Source: Micromonospora chokoriensis (GTDB lineage Bacteria; Actinomycetota; Actinomycetes; Mycobacteriales; Micromonosporaceae). Taken from it: a stretch of 64,000 nucleotides of DNA. Both the position numbers and the translations under genes were made by a program. The notes under the pieces are model-generated. The model saw only the letters and a list, made by a program, of their open reading frames with translations. It did no database searches and was not told where the DNA came from. The stretch is from the NCBI RefSeq assembly GCF_000718555.1, contig NZ_JOAN01000001.1:372001-436000 (forward strand). The letters are read 5' to 3'. This document shows, piece after piece, positions 35,260 to 44,937 of the stretch (its first letter is position 1; every line of letters begins with the position of its first letter).

Positions 35260-35586
35260 ATGGCACACATCGGCATCGACCAGCCGGTCGTGACGATGGT
35301 CAACGTCTTCACGGTCGAGCCGGCCAACCAGCAGAAGCTCGTCGACATCCTGATCGAGGCGACCGACGCGGTGATGTCCAAGGTCGACGGGTTCGTGTCG
35401 GCGAACATCCACGCCAGCCTCGACGGAACCCGGGTCGTCAACTACGCGCAGTGGAAGAGCGAAGAGCACTTCGCCGCGATGCTCAAGAACCCCGAGGTCC
35501 ACCCCCACTTCGGCGAGGTACGCGCGATCGCCACGCCGGAACGCCACCTCTACAAAGTCGTCTACACGGAGGACGCTCATGTCTGA
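35260..35586 (+). CDS. Antibiotic biosynthesis monooxygenase (ABM domain)
   Basis: A 108-residue ferredoxin-like protein of the ActVA-Orf6/TcmH quinone-forming monooxygenase family, which oxidises phenols to quinones with O2 and no cofactor. It has TMVNVFTVEPANQQKLVDIL at the start, GFVSANIHASLDGTRVVNYAQWKSEE in two strands, and a late HFGEVRAIATPERHLYKVV. AAAGGAAG lies 10 bases before the ATG, and the stop overlaps the next gene by eight bases. It probably converts the cyclised anthrone or naphthacenone ring to a quinone. Confidence 0.88.
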   Translation: MAHIGIDQPVVTMVNVFTVEPANQQKLVDILIEATDAVMSKVDGFVSANIHASLDGTRVVNYAQWKSEEHFAAMLKNPEVHPHFGEVRAIATPERHLYKVVYTEDAHV

Positions 35587-37201
35587 CGGAAGCACCGACG
35601 TCCTGATCGTCGGCGGTGGCCCGGTCGGTCTGTCGACCGCGCTCTTCCTGGCCCGCAAGGGGATCCGGCCGATCCTGGTCGAACGCCGGCCCCGGCTCTC
35701 GACCATCCCCCGCGCGACCGGTCTGCACGCCCGCACGGTGGAGATCTTCCGCACCGTCGGCCTGGAGCCGGCCGTGCAGCAGGCCGGCATGAAGATCGTC
35801 GGGCCGGGCGCCGAACTCGACCTCGTCCGCGCCGGCCGGGCCACGCCACTGGTCATGCTCGGCGCCCAGTCGCTGGCCGACCTCGACAAGTCCTTCGTCA
35901 TGGAGGCGCACGCCGTCGACTACGACAAGTTCACGCCGAGCTGGCCGATCTGGTGCGGCCAGGACCACTACGAGCCGCTGCTCTTCGACGCCGCCGTCGA
36001 AGCGGGTGCGGAGATCCGCTTCCGGACCGAGCTGGTCGGGCTGACCCAGGACCAGGACGGGGTGACCGCGACCGTCGTCGACAACGGCACGACACGCACG
36101 ATCCGGGCGCGCTACGTCGTCGGGGCCGACGGCGTGAAGAGCCCCGTCCGCGAACTGCTCCAAATCGGCAACCGCAGCAACGGTGTCGCCGGGAACTTCG
36201 TCAGCATCATCTTCCGCGCCAAGGTCGACCTGCCCGACACGGCACCACGGTTCACCCTGATCTACCTGATGAATCAGCTGGCCCAGGGCCTGCTGCTCTT
36301 CATCGAGCCGGGCCGGTGGATGTTCGGCGTCAACTACTACCCGCAGCGGGGGCAGTCGCCGGCCGACTTCACCCCGGAGCGCTGCGTCGAGCTGGCTCGG
36401 ATCGCGGCCGGTGACCCCGAGCTGGAGGTCGAGGTCGAGTCGGCCCAGCCCTGGGACGCGCGGCACATGGTGGCCGACGCGTACCAGTCGGGGCGCGTCT
36501 TCCTCGCCGGCGACGCCTGTCACGCCCACCCGCCGGCCGGCGGGTTCGGCGTCAACGCCGGCATCCAGGACGCGCACAACCTGGCATGGAAGCTCGCCGA
36601 GGTGCTACAGGGGCACGCCGACGAGAGCCTGCTCGACTCCTACGAGGCCGAGCGTCGACCGGTCGGCGCCGCGACCGCCGACCAGGCGTGGATGCTCTTC
36701 CGCACCCGGGGTCAGCTCGCCGACGAGGACAAGGCCGCCTACCGGGACTTCGTCATCGTGACGATGGGCTACCGATACACCTCGAACGCGATCGTCGGCG
36801 TGCCCGCCGACACCGAACTGCTGCCCCGCGAGCTGACCTTCACCGGTCAGCCCGGATCGCGTGCCCCGCACGGCTGGGTCGACCACCAGGGCCGTCGGGT
36901 GTCCACCATCGACGTACTCACCGAGGGCTGGACGCTGGCCACGGCCCCCGGCGACGAGGCGTGGCTCGCGGCGGCCGAGGCGGCCGCGACGGAGACCGGC
37001 CTCCCGATCCAGGCACTGACTGCCGGCCCCGGCGGTGACCTCGCCGACGACGGCTCGTGGCTTGCGAGCTGCGGTGTCGGCCCCGGCGGCGCGCTGCTGG
37101 TACGCCCCGACGGCATCGTCGCCTGGCGCAGCGCCGGCCCGGTCGACGACCAGACGCAGACCCTGGCCGCTGCCCTGGCCACGATCCTGCGTGGAGCGTG
37201 A
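35579..37201 (+). CDS. FAD-dependent aromatic hydroxylase (PheA/TetX/RdmE type)
   Basis: A 540-residue class A flavoprotein monooxygenase. It has the N-terminal ADP-binding DVLIVGGGPVGLSTALFLAR, the NADPH/FAD-linked VVGADGVKSPVRELL, and GRVFLAGDACHAHPPAGGFGVNAGIQDAHN, where the GD motif contacts the ribityl chain; the C-terminal thioredoxin-like domain of the aromatic hydroxylases follows from about residue 410. It is expected to hydroxylate the polyketide ring system. The gene is tightly coupled to the ABM gene in front. Confidence 0.92.
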   Translation: MSDGSTDVLIVGGGPVGLSTALFLARKGIRPILVERRPRLSTIPRATGLHARTVEIFRTVGLEPAVQQAGMKIVGPGAELDLVRAGRATPLVMLGAQSLADLDKSFVMEAHAVDYDKFTPSWPIWCGQDHYEPLLFDAAVEAGAEIRFRTELVGLTQDQDGVTATVVDNGTTRTIRARYVVGADGVKSPVRELLQIGNRSNGVAGNFVSIIFRAKVDLPDTAPRFTLIYLMNQLAQGLLLFIEPGRWMFGVNYYPQRGQSPADFTPERCVELARIAAGDPELEVEVESAQPWDARHMVADAYQSGRVFLAGDACHAHPPAGGFGVNAGIQDAHNLAWKLAEVLQGHADESLLDSYEAERRPVGAATADQAWMLFRTRGQLADEDKAAYRDFVIVTMGYRYTSNAIVGVPADTELLPRELTFTGQPGSRAPHGWVDHQGRRVSTIDVLTEGWTLATAPGDEAWLAAAEAAATETGLPIQALTAGPGGDLADDGSWLASCGVGPGGALLVRPDGIVAWRSAGPVDDQTQTLAAALATILRGA

Positions 37202-37203
37202 TC

Positions 37204-37545
37204 ATGTCTTACCGCGCACTGATGGTCATGCGGATGGACCCCGGCCACGCCGACGCGGTCGCCGAGCTCTTCACCGAGCACGACAAGGGCGACATGCCCT
37301 ACGTCGTCGGCATCTCGCGGCGCACGCTCTTCCGCTACCAGGACCTCTACATGCACCTGCTCGAAGCCGACACCGACGTCTTCGACAAGCTGCTCGCAGC
37401 CCGAGCCCGCGCAGACTTCCAGCAGGTCAACCGGCGCCTCTCGGCCTACCTGGAGCGCTACGCGCCGGAGAGCATGCGCGAACTGCAGGACTCGGTGGCC
37501 ACGCCCTTCTACACCTGGAGCCCCGAGACAGGGAGCATCACGTGA
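37204..37545 (+). CDS. TcmI-family polyketide cyclase
   Basis: A 113-residue protein of the TcmI cyclase family (dimeric ferredoxin-like fold), which closes the last ring in tetracenomycin and spore pigment pathways. Typical features are YRALMVMRMDPGHADAVAELF, GISRRTLFRYQDLYMHLLEA and the C-terminal DSVATPFYTW. ATG 37204 is taken, two bases after the hydroxylase stop; a GTG at 37198 is an alternative. The stop overlaps the methyltransferase start. Confidence 0.92.
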   Translation: MSYRALMVMRMDPGHADAVAELFTEHDKGDMPYVVGISRRTLFRYQDLYMHLLEADTDVFDKLLAARARADFQQVNRRLSAYLERYAPESMRELQDSVATPFYTWSPETGSIT

Positions 37546-38549
37546 CGCTGACCCGCCGCGCCATCAACGACATGATGCAGGCCTACAAGAAGACGAGCCT
37601 GCTGCGTACCGGCGTCGAGCTGGGCGTCTTCGACGCGCTCGCCGTAGGCCCGGCGACGGCCAGCGGGCTGGCCTCGACGCTCGGCATCCACCCGCGCGGC
37701 GCCCGCATCCTGCTCGACGCGCTCACCGCGATCCGCCTCACCGACCGGGCGGGCGAGCAGTTCTCGCTCACCCCGGCGGCGGCCGACCACCTGGTCAGCA
37801 CCCGTCCCGACTACCTGGGCGGCATGGTCAAGGTGATGTCGAGCGACTGGGAGTGGGACGCGTTGCGCGACCTCAGCGCGGCGGTGCGGGCGGGTGGCAC
37901 CGTTCTCGACGTGCACGCCGAGACCCCGGAGTACACCTACTGGGAGGACTTCGCCGCGTACGCGACGAAGGTTGCCCAGCCGACCGCCGAGGTGATGGCC
38001 GAGGCGCTCGCGCCGTGGACGAAGGAGCGCGCCGAACTCGACATCCTCGACGTCGCCTGCGGCCACGGCGTCTACGGCTACACCCTCGCCCAGCACAATC
38101 CGCAGGCCCAGGTGACCTCGCTGGACTGGCCCAACGTGCTCGCCGTGACGGAGAAGCACGCCGAGCGGCTCGGCGTGCGCGACCGGGCGACGTTCCTGCC
38201 GGGCGACATGTTCACCACCGATCTCGGCGGCCCCTACGACGTCGTGCTGCTCACAAACGTCACCCACCACTTCTCCGAGGAGCGGGTGCGTGAGCTGGTG
38301 ACCAGGCTCGGCTCGGTGGTGAAGCCGGGTGGGCGGCTCGTCATCGTCGGCTTCACCACCGGCGACGAGTCGCCAGCGCTGGACCCGGCACCGTACCTCT
38401 TCTCGGTCCTGATGTTGGTCTGGACCTTCGAGGGGGAGTCGCACTCCGTCGCCGCCTACAACCGGGCGCTCGCCGCGGCGGGCTTCGGCCCGGCCGCCGT
38501 CCACCCGACGGACCTGCCGTTCCGAGTGCTCGTCGCAGAGAAGGAATGA
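37542..38549 (+). CDS. SAM-dependent methyltransferase, third of three
   Basis: A 335-residue methyltransferase with an N-terminal helical dimer domain (TRRAINDMMQAYKKTSLLRT) and a Rossmann fold. Its SAM loop ILDVACGHGVYGYTLA and VTSLDWPNV differ from the other two enzymes, and the catalytic region reads LLTNVTHHFSEE. This subgroup includes C- and O-methyltransferases of aromatic polyketide loci, so the atom methylated is not certain. It starts at the GTG overlapping the cyclase stop. Confidence 0.87.
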   Translation: MTLTRRAINDMMQAYKKTSLLRTGVELGVFDALAVGPATASGLASTLGIHPRGARILLDALTAIRLTDRAGEQFSLTPAAADHLVSTRPDYLGGMVKVMSSDWEWDALRDLSAAVRAGGTVLDVHAETPEYTYWEDFAAYATKVAQPTAEVMAEALAPWTKERAELDILDVACGHGVYGYTLAQHNPQAQVTSLDWPNVLAVTEKHAERLGVRDRATFLPGDMFTTDLGGPYDVVLLTNVTHHFSEERVRELVTRLGSVVKPGGRLVIVGFTTGDESPALDPAPYLFSVLMLVWTFEGESHSVAAYNRALAAAGFGPAAVHPTDLPFRVLVAEKE

Positions 38550-38551
38550 CA

Positions 38552-39013
38552 ATGCATCGGCAACCGATCGTGAAGGTCGCCGCCATCGACGTGCCCGGCA
38601 TCAACCGGATCGGTGGCGAGGTGCGGATTCTGCTCAGCCCGAAGACCGTCGACGCGACGGAGGGCTTCATGGGCACGGTCCGGCTGGAGCCGGGCGAGTT
38701 CCTGGCGGAGCAGTACAACCCGTACTCGGACAAGTTCTGCTATCTCGTACGCGGCGAGGTCGTGATCCGGGTCGACGGCACGGAGGTCAAGGTCGCCGCC
38801 GACGAGGCTCTCATGGTCCGTCGCGGCCAGCGGCACCGCATCACCAACGCCGGTGGCGAGACCGCGCTGATCGTCTTCCAGATCAGTCCGCTCGCGCCGC
38901 GTCCCGAGCTGGGCCACGTCGACACCGAGGAGGTCCCGCACCCCGAGTCGCCGGTGCCGCAGGTCGGCGGCGTGCGCGACGGGTGGCAGCGACCGACGGG
39001 AGGAAACTCATGA
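38552..39013 (+). CDS. Cupin-type polyketide cyclase/cofactor protein (TcmJ/WhiE-ORFII-like)
   Basis: A 153-residue single cupin with two beta-barrel motifs, EFLAEQYNPYSDKFCYLVRGE and a later RRGQRHRITNAGG. TcmJ and similar cupins accompany minimal PKS genes and aid correct cyclisation of unreduced chains. AAGGA lies six bases before ATG 38552; an ATG two codons earlier overlaps the previous stop and is possible. The usual first metal ligands of cupins are replaced here by Q/Y/N residues, so metal binding is doubtful. Confidence 0.85.
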   Translation: MHRQPIVKVAAIDVPGINRIGGEVRILLSPKTVDATEGFMGTVRLEPGEFLAEQYNPYSDKFCYLVRGEVVIRVDGTEVKVAADEALMVRRGQRHRITNAGGETALIVFQISPLAPRPELGHVDTEEVPHPESPVPQVGGVRDGWQRPTGGNS

Positions 39014-39267
39014 GCCAACTGACCCTCGACGACCTGCGCCGGATCCTGGAGACCAGTTCCGGTGTGGTCGAGCAGACCAACTGGGCCGACCCGGCGACGC
39101 TCGACGCGCCGTTCGAGGACCTCGGCTACGACTCGCTCGCGCTGCTGGAGCTGGCGGCGCGGGTGCAGCAGGAGTACGAGGTGCGCATCCCCGACGACGC
39201 CGTTTCGATCATGAAGACGCCGCGGCTCGCCGTCGACTACGTCAACCAACGACTCGCGGATCGGTGA
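39010..39267 (+). CDS. Type II PKS acyl carrier protein
   Basis: An 85-residue carrier protein; Ser42 in EDLGYDSLALLELAAR is the phosphopantetheine attachment site. It holds the growing poly-beta-keto chain for ketosynthase and cyclases. Helix 3 (VRIPDDAVSIMKTPRLAVDY) is of normal PKS ACP type. The ATG overlaps the cupin stop and GGAGGAAA precedes it. Confidence 0.96.
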   Translation: MSQLTLDDLRRILETSSGVVEQTNWADPATLDAPFEDLGYDSLALLELAARVQQEYEVRIPDDAVSIMKTPRLAVDYVNQRLADR

Positions 39268-39271
39268 GCTC

Positions 39272-39742
39272 ATGGCCGGACACACGGACAATGCGGTCGT
39301 CATCAACGCGCCGCTCGACCTCGTCTGGGACCTGACCAACGACATTCCCAACTGGCCCTCCCTGTTCAGCGAGTACGCCAGCACGGAAGTCCTCTCGACG
39401 TCCGCCGAGGGTGCTGTCATCTTCCGGCTGACGATGCACCCCGACCCGGCCGGTCGGGTGTGGAGCTGGGTCTCCGAGCGGGTGCCCGACCGCGCCGACA
39501 AGGTGGTGCGGGCACGGCGGCTGGAGACCGGCGCCTTCAAGTACATGAACCTGTTCTGGGAGTACACCGAGATCCCCGGCGGCGGCGTGCGGATGCGGTG
39601 GGTTCAGGACTTCGAGATGCGGCCGGGCGGGCACGCCGACGACGAGGGCATGACCGCCCACCTCAACCGGACCACGCGCGAGCAGCAGGCACGCATCCGG
39701 GAGATCGTGGAGAAGGTCGCGGCCGAGCGCGGGCAGTCATGA
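39272..39742 (+). CDS. Monodomain aromatase/cyclase (TcmN N-terminal/WhiE-ORFVI type)
   Basis: A 156-residue helix-grip protein starting [29 protein letters not shown], with [13 protein letters not shown] and a long C-terminal helix, as in WhiE-ORFVI and the N-terminal half of TcmN. These enzymes fold and aromatise the first ring of unreduced chains. A single-domain form, together with TcmI- and cupin-type cyclases, is the spore pigment and pentangular-type set. Confidence 0.93.
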   Translation: MAGHTDNAVVINAPLDLVWDLTNDIPNWPSLFSEYASTEVLSTSAEGAVIFRLTMHPDPAGRVWSWVSERVPDRADKVVRARRLETGAFKYMNLFWEYTEIPGGGVRMRWVQDFEMRPGGHADDEGMTAHLNRTTREQQARIREIVEKVAAERGQS

Positions 39743-41400
39743 CCGCCACCGTCAACACGCCCGTCGGTAAGAGCTGGCTGATCTGCCCCGGCTGCCGGGC
39801 GCTGCTCTACCAGCGCCGGGTCGAGCGCAACCTGGGCGTCTGCCCGGAGTGCGACCACCACGACCAGGTCACCGCACACCAGCGGATCGCGCAGCTCTTC
39901 GATCTCGACTCGGTCGAGGAGCTGCCACCGGCCGGCGCCTCCGGCGACCCGCTCGGGTTCGTCGACACCGTGCCCTATCCGCAACGGATCGAGGCCGCCC
40001 GCCGGCGCACCGGGCTCGACGAGGCAGTCGTCTGCGTCCGGGGCACTGTCGACGGGCAACCGTTGATCGCCGCTGTGATGGACTTCCGGTTCCTCGGCGG
40101 CAGCCTCGGCGCGGGTGTCGGTGAGCGGATCACCAGGGCGGCTGAGCTGGCTCTGGAGACCCGTACGCCGCTGCTGATCGTCAGCGCCTCCGGCGGTGCC
40201 CGGATGCAGGAGGGCGTCCTGTCGCTCATGCAGATGGCCAAGACGAGCGCGGCGCTCGGGGCCCTCGACGAGGCTGGCGTACTGACGATCTCGCTGGTCA
40301 GTGACCCTACGTACGGCGGCGTCGCGGCGTCGTTCGCGACGCTCTGCGACGTCATTCTCGCCGAGCCCGGCGCGCGCCTGGGCTTCGCTGGGCCGCGGGT
40401 CATCCAGCAGACGCTGCGCCAGCCACTGCCGGCCGGCTTCCAGACCGCCGAGTACCTCTTCGCGCGCGGCATGCTCGACGACCTGGTGCCCCGGTCGAAC
40501 CTGCGGCCGACCATCGGTCGGTTGCTGGCCTTCGCGGGGGCCGATCGGTCCGCGCCGGATCCTTACCGGGTACGGGCGGCCACGCCCGCCGAGCGGGAGG
40601 AACCGTGGGCCACCGTGGCGCGATCCCGCGATCTCGGTCGACCCTCCACGCTGGATTACATCGGTCACTTCGTCGACGGCTTCGTGGAGCTGCACGGCGA
40701 CCGACTCGCGAGTGACTGTCCGGCGATCGTCGGCGGCGTCGGCCTGATCGACGGCCGTCCAGCCGTGGTCATCGGGCACCAGAAGGGCCATACGGTCGCT
40801 GAGGTGGCGAGCCGCAACTTCGGCATGGCGACACCGGCCGGCTATCGCAAGGCGGTCCGGCTGATGCGTCTGGCCGAGAAGCTCGACACGCCGATCGTGA
40901 CGCTTATCGACACGCCCGGCGCCTACCACGGCATCTCGGCGGAGGAGAACGGGCAGGCCCTGGCCATCGCCGACGCCATCCGGCTGATGGCCGGGCTGAC
41001 GGTGCCGGTCGTCGCGGTCGTGACGGGTGAGGGTGGCAGCGGGGGCGCACTCGCCCTCGGCGTCGGCAACCGGGTGTTGATGCTCGCCAACGCGACGTAC
41101 TCGGTGATCAGCCCGGAGGGCTGCGCCGCGATCCTCTGGAACGACTCCGGTCGAGCCGACGAGGCCGCCGCGCAGCTCAAGCTCCAGGCCGGTGACCTGC
41201 TCGCGCTCGGCATCGTCGACGGGGTCATTCCCGAACCGCCCGGCAGGGCGCCGGCCGATCCCGGGGCGACCGCGTCGGCCGTACACCAGGCGGTTGTCGA
41301 CGCGTTGGCAGAGCTGGCCGGTCTCGACCGCGAGGAGGTGCGGGCCGATCGCCGGGCCCGCTTCCGACAGATGGGAGGTTTGACGGATGCCGGAGGGTAA
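39739..41400 (+). CDS. accDA: Acetyl-CoA carboxylase carboxyltransferase, fused beta and alpha subunits
   Basis: A 553-residue fusion. The beta half begins with a zinc ribbon (Cys16, Cys19, Cys35, Cys38) and contains [14 protein letters not shown]; the alpha half starts around residue 295 with [21 protein letters not shown] and has [17 protein letters not shown] and [13 protein letters not shown]. It transfers carboxyl from biotin to acetyl-CoA to form malonyl-CoA, the PKS extender. The fused order AccD-AccA, with zinc ribbon, differs from the usual actinobacterial acyl-CoA carboxylases (AccA2/PccB type) and resembles the split plant/E. coli class. Coupled to the cyclase gene in front. Confidence 0.92.
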   Translation: MTATVNTPVGKSWLICPGCRALLYQRRVERNLGVCPECDHHDQVTAHQRIAQLFDLDSVEELPPAGASGDPLGFVDTVPYPQRIEAARRRTGLDEAVVCVRGTVDGQPLIAAVMDFRFLGGSLGAGVGERITRAAELALETRTPLLIVSASGGARMQEGVLSLMQMAKTSAALGALDEAGVLTISLVSDPTYGGVAASFATLCDVILAEPGARLGFAGPRVIQQTLRQPLPAGFQTAEYLFARGMLDDLVPRSNLRPTIGRLLAFAGADRSAPDPYRVRAATPAEREEPWATVARSRDLGRPSTLDYIGHFVDGFVELHGDRLASDCPAIVGGVGLIDGRPAVVIGHQKGHTVAEVASRNFGMATPAGYRKAVRLMRLAEKLDTPIVTLIDTPGAYHGISAEENGQALAIADAIRLMAGLTVPVVAVVTGEGGSGGALALGVGNRVLMLANATYSVISPEGCAAILWNDSGRADEAAAQLKLQAGDLLALGIVDGVIPEPPGRAPADPGATASAVHQAVVDALAELAGLDREEVRADRRARFRQMGGLTDAGG

Positions 41401-41824
41401 CGCCGACCCGCTGGACGCCGCCGTTCGTAGTCTCGCGCGGCTGATCGGGTCGACGCCAGGACCGGTGCGCCGGGCCCGGCTCCAGCACGGCGACCTGGTC
41501 GTCGAGGTGGAGTGGCCGGACGGCGCACCCGCGGTGGCGGCGATCCCGGCGATCCCGCCGGTGGACGCCGATGCCGGTCTGCACTACGTGTGCGCGCCGA
41601 TGGTCGCGACGCTCTACCTCGCGCCATCGCCCGGCGCTGACCCGTTCGTCCGTGCGGGCGATCAGGTGGTGCCCGGCCAGCAGGTCGCGATCCTCGAGGC
41701 GATGAAGATGATGATCCCGGTCGAAGCCGACCGCGCGGGCGAGGTCGTGAAGGTGCTGGTTTCCAACGCGACCCCGGTCGAGTACGGCGAACGGCTGTTC
41801 GCCATAGCTGTGTCGGAGGGCTGA
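41387..41824 (+). CDS. accB: Biotin carboxyl carrier protein of acetyl-CoA carboxylase
   Basis: A 145-residue carrier with biotin-accepting Lys107 in [12 protein letters not shown], preceded by the characteristic [23 protein letters not shown] thumb region of bacterial AccB. It overlaps the carboxyltransferase gene by 14 bases, so production is stoichiometrically linked. Standard length and architecture, with a short Ala/Pro hinge near residue 50. Confidence 0.93.
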   Translation: MPEGNADPLDAAVRSLARLIGSTPGPVRRARLQHGDLVVEVEWPDGAPAVAAIPAIPPVDADAGLHYVCAPMVATLYLAPSPGADPFVRAGDQVVPGQQVAILEAMKMMIPVEADRAGEVVKVLVSNATPVEYGERLFAIAVSEG

Positions 41825-41826
41825 CA

Positions 41827-43212
41827 GTGTTCGAGTCGGTGCTGATCGCCAACCGGGGCGAGATCGCGGTCCGGATCGCACGGACCTGCCGGGAGATGGG
41901 GCTGCGTAACGTGGCGGTCTACTCGACCGTCGACCGCGACTCGGCAGTGGTGCGGCTGGCCGACGAAGCCGTCCAGATCGGGCCGGGTCCGAGCCGGCGT
42001 AGCTACCTGAGCGCGCCGGCCATCATCGAAGCGGCTCGCCGCACGGGGGCCGACGCGATCCATCCGGGTTACGGATTCCTCTCCGAGGACCCGGACTTCG
42101 CCGAGATCTGCGAGGCCGACGGGATCACGTTCATCGGGCCGCCGCCCGCCGTGATGGCCGCGCTGGGCGACAAGGCCCGGACGCGGGGCATCATGGCGGG
42201 CCTCGGCCTGCCGGTGCTGCCCGGCACGACCGACGCCGTCGAGTCGGCGGCCCACGCCCGTGCGGTGGCCGAGGAGATCGGCTTCCCGCTGATCATCAAG
42301 GCGGTCGCGGGCGGCGGTGGCCGGGGCGTACGGGTGGTCCGTGACCAGGCCTCGTTCCTGGGCGAGTTCGCCGCCGCGCGGGCCGAGGCGCAGCTGCTCT
42401 TCGGCGACAACCGGGTCTACATCGAGCGTTACCTTGAGTCGGCCCGCCACGTCGAGGTGCAGGTGCTCACCGACCGCTACGGCAACGGCATCCACCTCGG
42501 CGAGCGCGACTGCTCGGTGCAGCGGCGGCACCAGAAGCTGATCGAGGAGTCACCCGCGCCGGGGTTGCCGCAGCACATGGTCGACCGGATGACGGCCGCG
42601 GCGGTCAAAGGCGCGCTCGGCGTCGGCTACGTCGGCGCGGGCACGTTCGAGTTCCTGGTCGGCGGTGGCGACGACTTCCACCTGATGGAGGTCAACTGCC
42701 GACTCCAGGTCGAGCACCCGGTCTCCGAGTTGGTGACCGGCGTCGATCTGGTGCGGCAACAGATCCTCGTCGCGGCCGGCGAACGGCTGGCGCTGACCCA
42801 GGCGGACGTGACGCCGCGCGGCACGGCGATCGAGTGCCGTCTCAACGTCGAGGATCCGGCTCGTGGCTTCGTCCCGACGCCGGGCGAGCTGACCCGCTTC
42901 GACCTGCCCGGCGGCCCGTTCGTTCGCGTCGACACGCACGGGTACGCCGGCTACCGGGTGCCGGCCGATTACGACTCCCTGCTCGCCAAGGTGGTCGTCT
43001 GGGCACCCGACCGCCCACAGGCCCTGGCCCGGATGGCTCGTGCCCTCGACGAGTGCGCCGTCGAAGGGCCAGGTGTGGCCACGACCCGTGACTTCCTCCG
43101 AGCGACGCTCGACCACCCGCTGTTCCGCGCCGCCAAACACGACACCTCGCTCGTCGACACCATGCTCACCAGCCTCCAGCCGGACACCACTGAGGCTCCA
43201 GGGCGCCACTAA
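41827..43212 (+). CDS. accC: Biotin carboxylase of acetyl-CoA carboxylase
   Basis: A 461-residue ATP-grasp enzyme that carboxylates biotin with bicarbonate. Diagnostic stretches are LIANRGEIAVRIARTCREMG, HPGYGFLSEDPDFAE, the glycine loop AVAGGGGRGVRVV, GERDCSVQRRHQKLIEESPA and MEVNCRLQVEHPVSELVTG. It is a stand-alone subunit of E. coli type, not the fused AccA-type protein usual in actinomycetes, matching the split carrier and carboxyltransferase in front. With accDA and accB it completes a dedicated malonyl-CoA supply. Confidence 0.94.
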   Translation: MFESVLIANRGEIAVRIARTCREMGLRNVAVYSTVDRDSAVVRLADEAVQIGPGPSRRSYLSAPAIIEAARRTGADAIHPGYGFLSEDPDFAEICEADGITFIGPPPAVMAALGDKARTRGIMAGLGLPVLPGTTDAVESAAHARAVAEEIGFPLIIKAVAGGGGRGVRVVRDQASFLGEFAAARAEAQLLFGDNRVYIERYLESARHVEVQVLTDRYGNGIHLGERDCSVQRRHQKLIEESPAPGLPQHMVDRMTAAAVKGALGVGYVGAGTFEFLVGGGDDFHLMEVNCRLQVEHPVSELVTGVDLVRQQILVAAGERLALTQADVTPRGTAIECRLNVEDPARGFVPTPGELTRFDLPGGPFVRVDTHGYAGYRVPADYDSLLAKVVVWAPDRPQALARMARALDECAVEGPGVATTRDFLRATLDHPLFRAAKHDTSLVDTMLTSLQPDTTEAPGRH

Positions 43213-43294
43213 CCGAAGGGTTCACACTGCTGCCGGTTCGCGGGTTTGCGGCCCGTGCGTCCACGCGGGCGCCCGCGGACGGAAGGTGGCCGAC

Positions 43295-44830
43295 ATGGCA
43301 ATTGACAACGCTTCTCGAGGTGTCAGCCGGCGGCGGTTGTTGGCCGGAGTCGGCGCGGGGGCGCTCGTCGCCGGCACCGGCGGAGTCCTGCTCGACGCGG
43401 CGCCGGCGGCGGCCGCGTTCTCCGACCGGTTCGGGCGGATGTTCCCGTCGCTGCCGGCATTCGGGTCGGCGACGACCCAGATGCGTAACGCGCTGATCGA
43501 CCTGTCGCGGGTAGGCGGCCCGATGGACGCGCGCGACCCGCTCAGTGTCGGTGCGGAGGCGCTCGCCGACCAGCAGCAGCACAGCATCAACAACCCCGAC
43601 AACTTCTCGATCCCGCAGGGCATGACGTACTTCGGGCAGTTCATCGACCATGACCTGGCCTTCGAGACGACGGCGCCGCTGGGCACGCCGGTCGACCCGA
43701 CCACGGTGCCCAATCCTCGGACGCCGGCCCTCGACCTCGACTCGCTCTACGGTGCCGGCCCGACCGGAAGTCCGCAGCTGTACAACTCGGCCGACCCCGC
43801 CAAGCTCAAGATCGAGTCGGGCGGGCGCTTCGAAGACCTGCCCCGAGACCCCAACGGCAGGGCGATCATCTTCGACGTCCGCAACGACGAGAACCTGCCG
43901 ATCGCGCAGATCACGGCCGCGTTCATCCTCTTCCACAACCGCGTGGTCGACCTGGTACGCGCACAGGGCACGGCGGCGACGCAGGTCTTCGCCGCCGCCC
44001 GGCAACTCGTCACCTGGCACTACCAGTGGATCGTGCTCAACGAGTTCCTCCCGCTGATCGCCGGCCCGGGCACGGTCTTCACCGTTCTCAACGGAGGCCG
44101 CCGCTTCTACAAGCCGGAGCCGAACGCGACGTTCATCCCGGTCGAGTTCACCGCGGCGGCATTCCGCTTCGGTCACAGCCAGCCGCGACCGGCCTACCTG
44201 GTCAACCGCACCGGCAACGGCGGCGACGAGTTCTACGCCATGCTCTTCGACTCGGCGCTGGGCGGGGCCGACCCGGCCGACCTGCGCGGCGGGAAGCGGG
44301 CCGCGCGCCGCTACCTCGACCACCAGTTCTGGTTCCAGTTCTTCGACGGCCAGGTGCGGTGGAGCAAGTGGATCGACGTCCGCAACTCGACGCCGCTGTT
44401 CGGGTTCCCGCTGCCACCGCCGCCGTCCGGCTCACCGACGGCCAACCTGCTCGGACGCGACCTGCTGCGTCAGCTCACGTTCGGCATCCCGTCGGGCCAG
44501 CGGATCGCCGCGCACATCGGCGCGCCGGCGCTCGGCAGTTTCAACTTCCCGGAGCTCAGCGGGTACGGCCTCGGCCTGGACGCCAACACCCCGCTCTTCT
44601 ACTACATCCTCAAGGAGGCACAACTGCAGGCCGGCGGCGGCTCACTGGGCGCCGTGGGTGGGCGAATCGTGGCGGAGGTGCTCATCGGCATCGCCCAGCT
44701 CGATCCGGCGGGCTACCTGAAGGTGCAGCCCAACTGGCGTCCGACCCTGCCCGCCCGCTTCTCGGGCCAGTTCACGATGGCCGACCTGCTCACCTACGCC
44801 CGGGTCGACCCGGCCAGCCGCAACTCCTGA
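43295..44830 (+). CDS. Tat-exported haem peroxidase of the animal peroxidase superfamily
   Basis: A 511-residue exported peroxidase. The start [20 protein letters not shown] carries a clear twin-arginine signal. [14 protein letters not shown] has the distal histidine with its neighbouring glutamine and aspartate, and [15 protein letters not shown] holds the proximal histidine; LFHNRVV is a third family landmark. Such enzymes use peroxide to oxidise phenols or halides. Placed after the malonyl-CoA genes, it adds a third extracytoplasmic oxidase to the locus. GGAAGG precedes the ATG. Confidence 0.88.
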   Translation: MAIDNASRGVSRRRLLAGVGAGALVAGTGGVLLDAAPAAAAFSDRFGRMFPSLPAFGSATTQMRNALIDLSRVGGPMDARDPLSVGAEALADQQQHSINNPDNFSIPQGMTYFGQFIDHDLAFETTAPLGTPVDPTTVPNPRTPALDLDSLYGAGPTGSPQLYNSADPAKLKIESGGRFEDLPRDPNGRAIIFDVRNDENLPIAQITAAFILFHNRVVDLVRAQGTAATQVFAAARQLVTWHYQWIVLNEFLPLIAGPGTVFTVLNGGRRFYKPEPNATFIPVEFTAAAFRFGHSQPRPAYLVNRTGNGGDEFYAMLFDSALGGADPADLRGGKRAARRYLDHQFWFQFFDGQVRWSKWIDVRNSTPLFGFPLPPPPSGSPTANLLGRDLLRQLTFGIPSGQRIAAHIGAPALGSFNFPELSGYGLGLDANTPLFYYILKEAQLQAGGGSLGAVGGRIVAEVLIGIAQLDPAGYLKVQPNWRPTLPARFSGQFTMADLLTYARVDPASRNS

Positions 44831-44847
44831 CGGCTCTTGCTCCGCAC

Positions 44848-44867
44848 CCGGGCCCGTGGTGGCCCGG
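44848..44867 (+). terminator. Hairpin after the peroxidase gene
   Basis: CCGGGCC and GGCCCGG form a 7-bp stem with a 6-base loop, and the outer GCAC/GTGC pairs extend it after a bulge. It begins 18 bases past the peroxidase stop. Moderate strength. Confidence 0.55.
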
Positions 44868-44937
44868 TGTGCAGAGTAGGGGAACGGTTGAACGGGACTC
44901 CAACGGTCCTCGACGCGGGTGGGGGAGGGTGCGGGAC

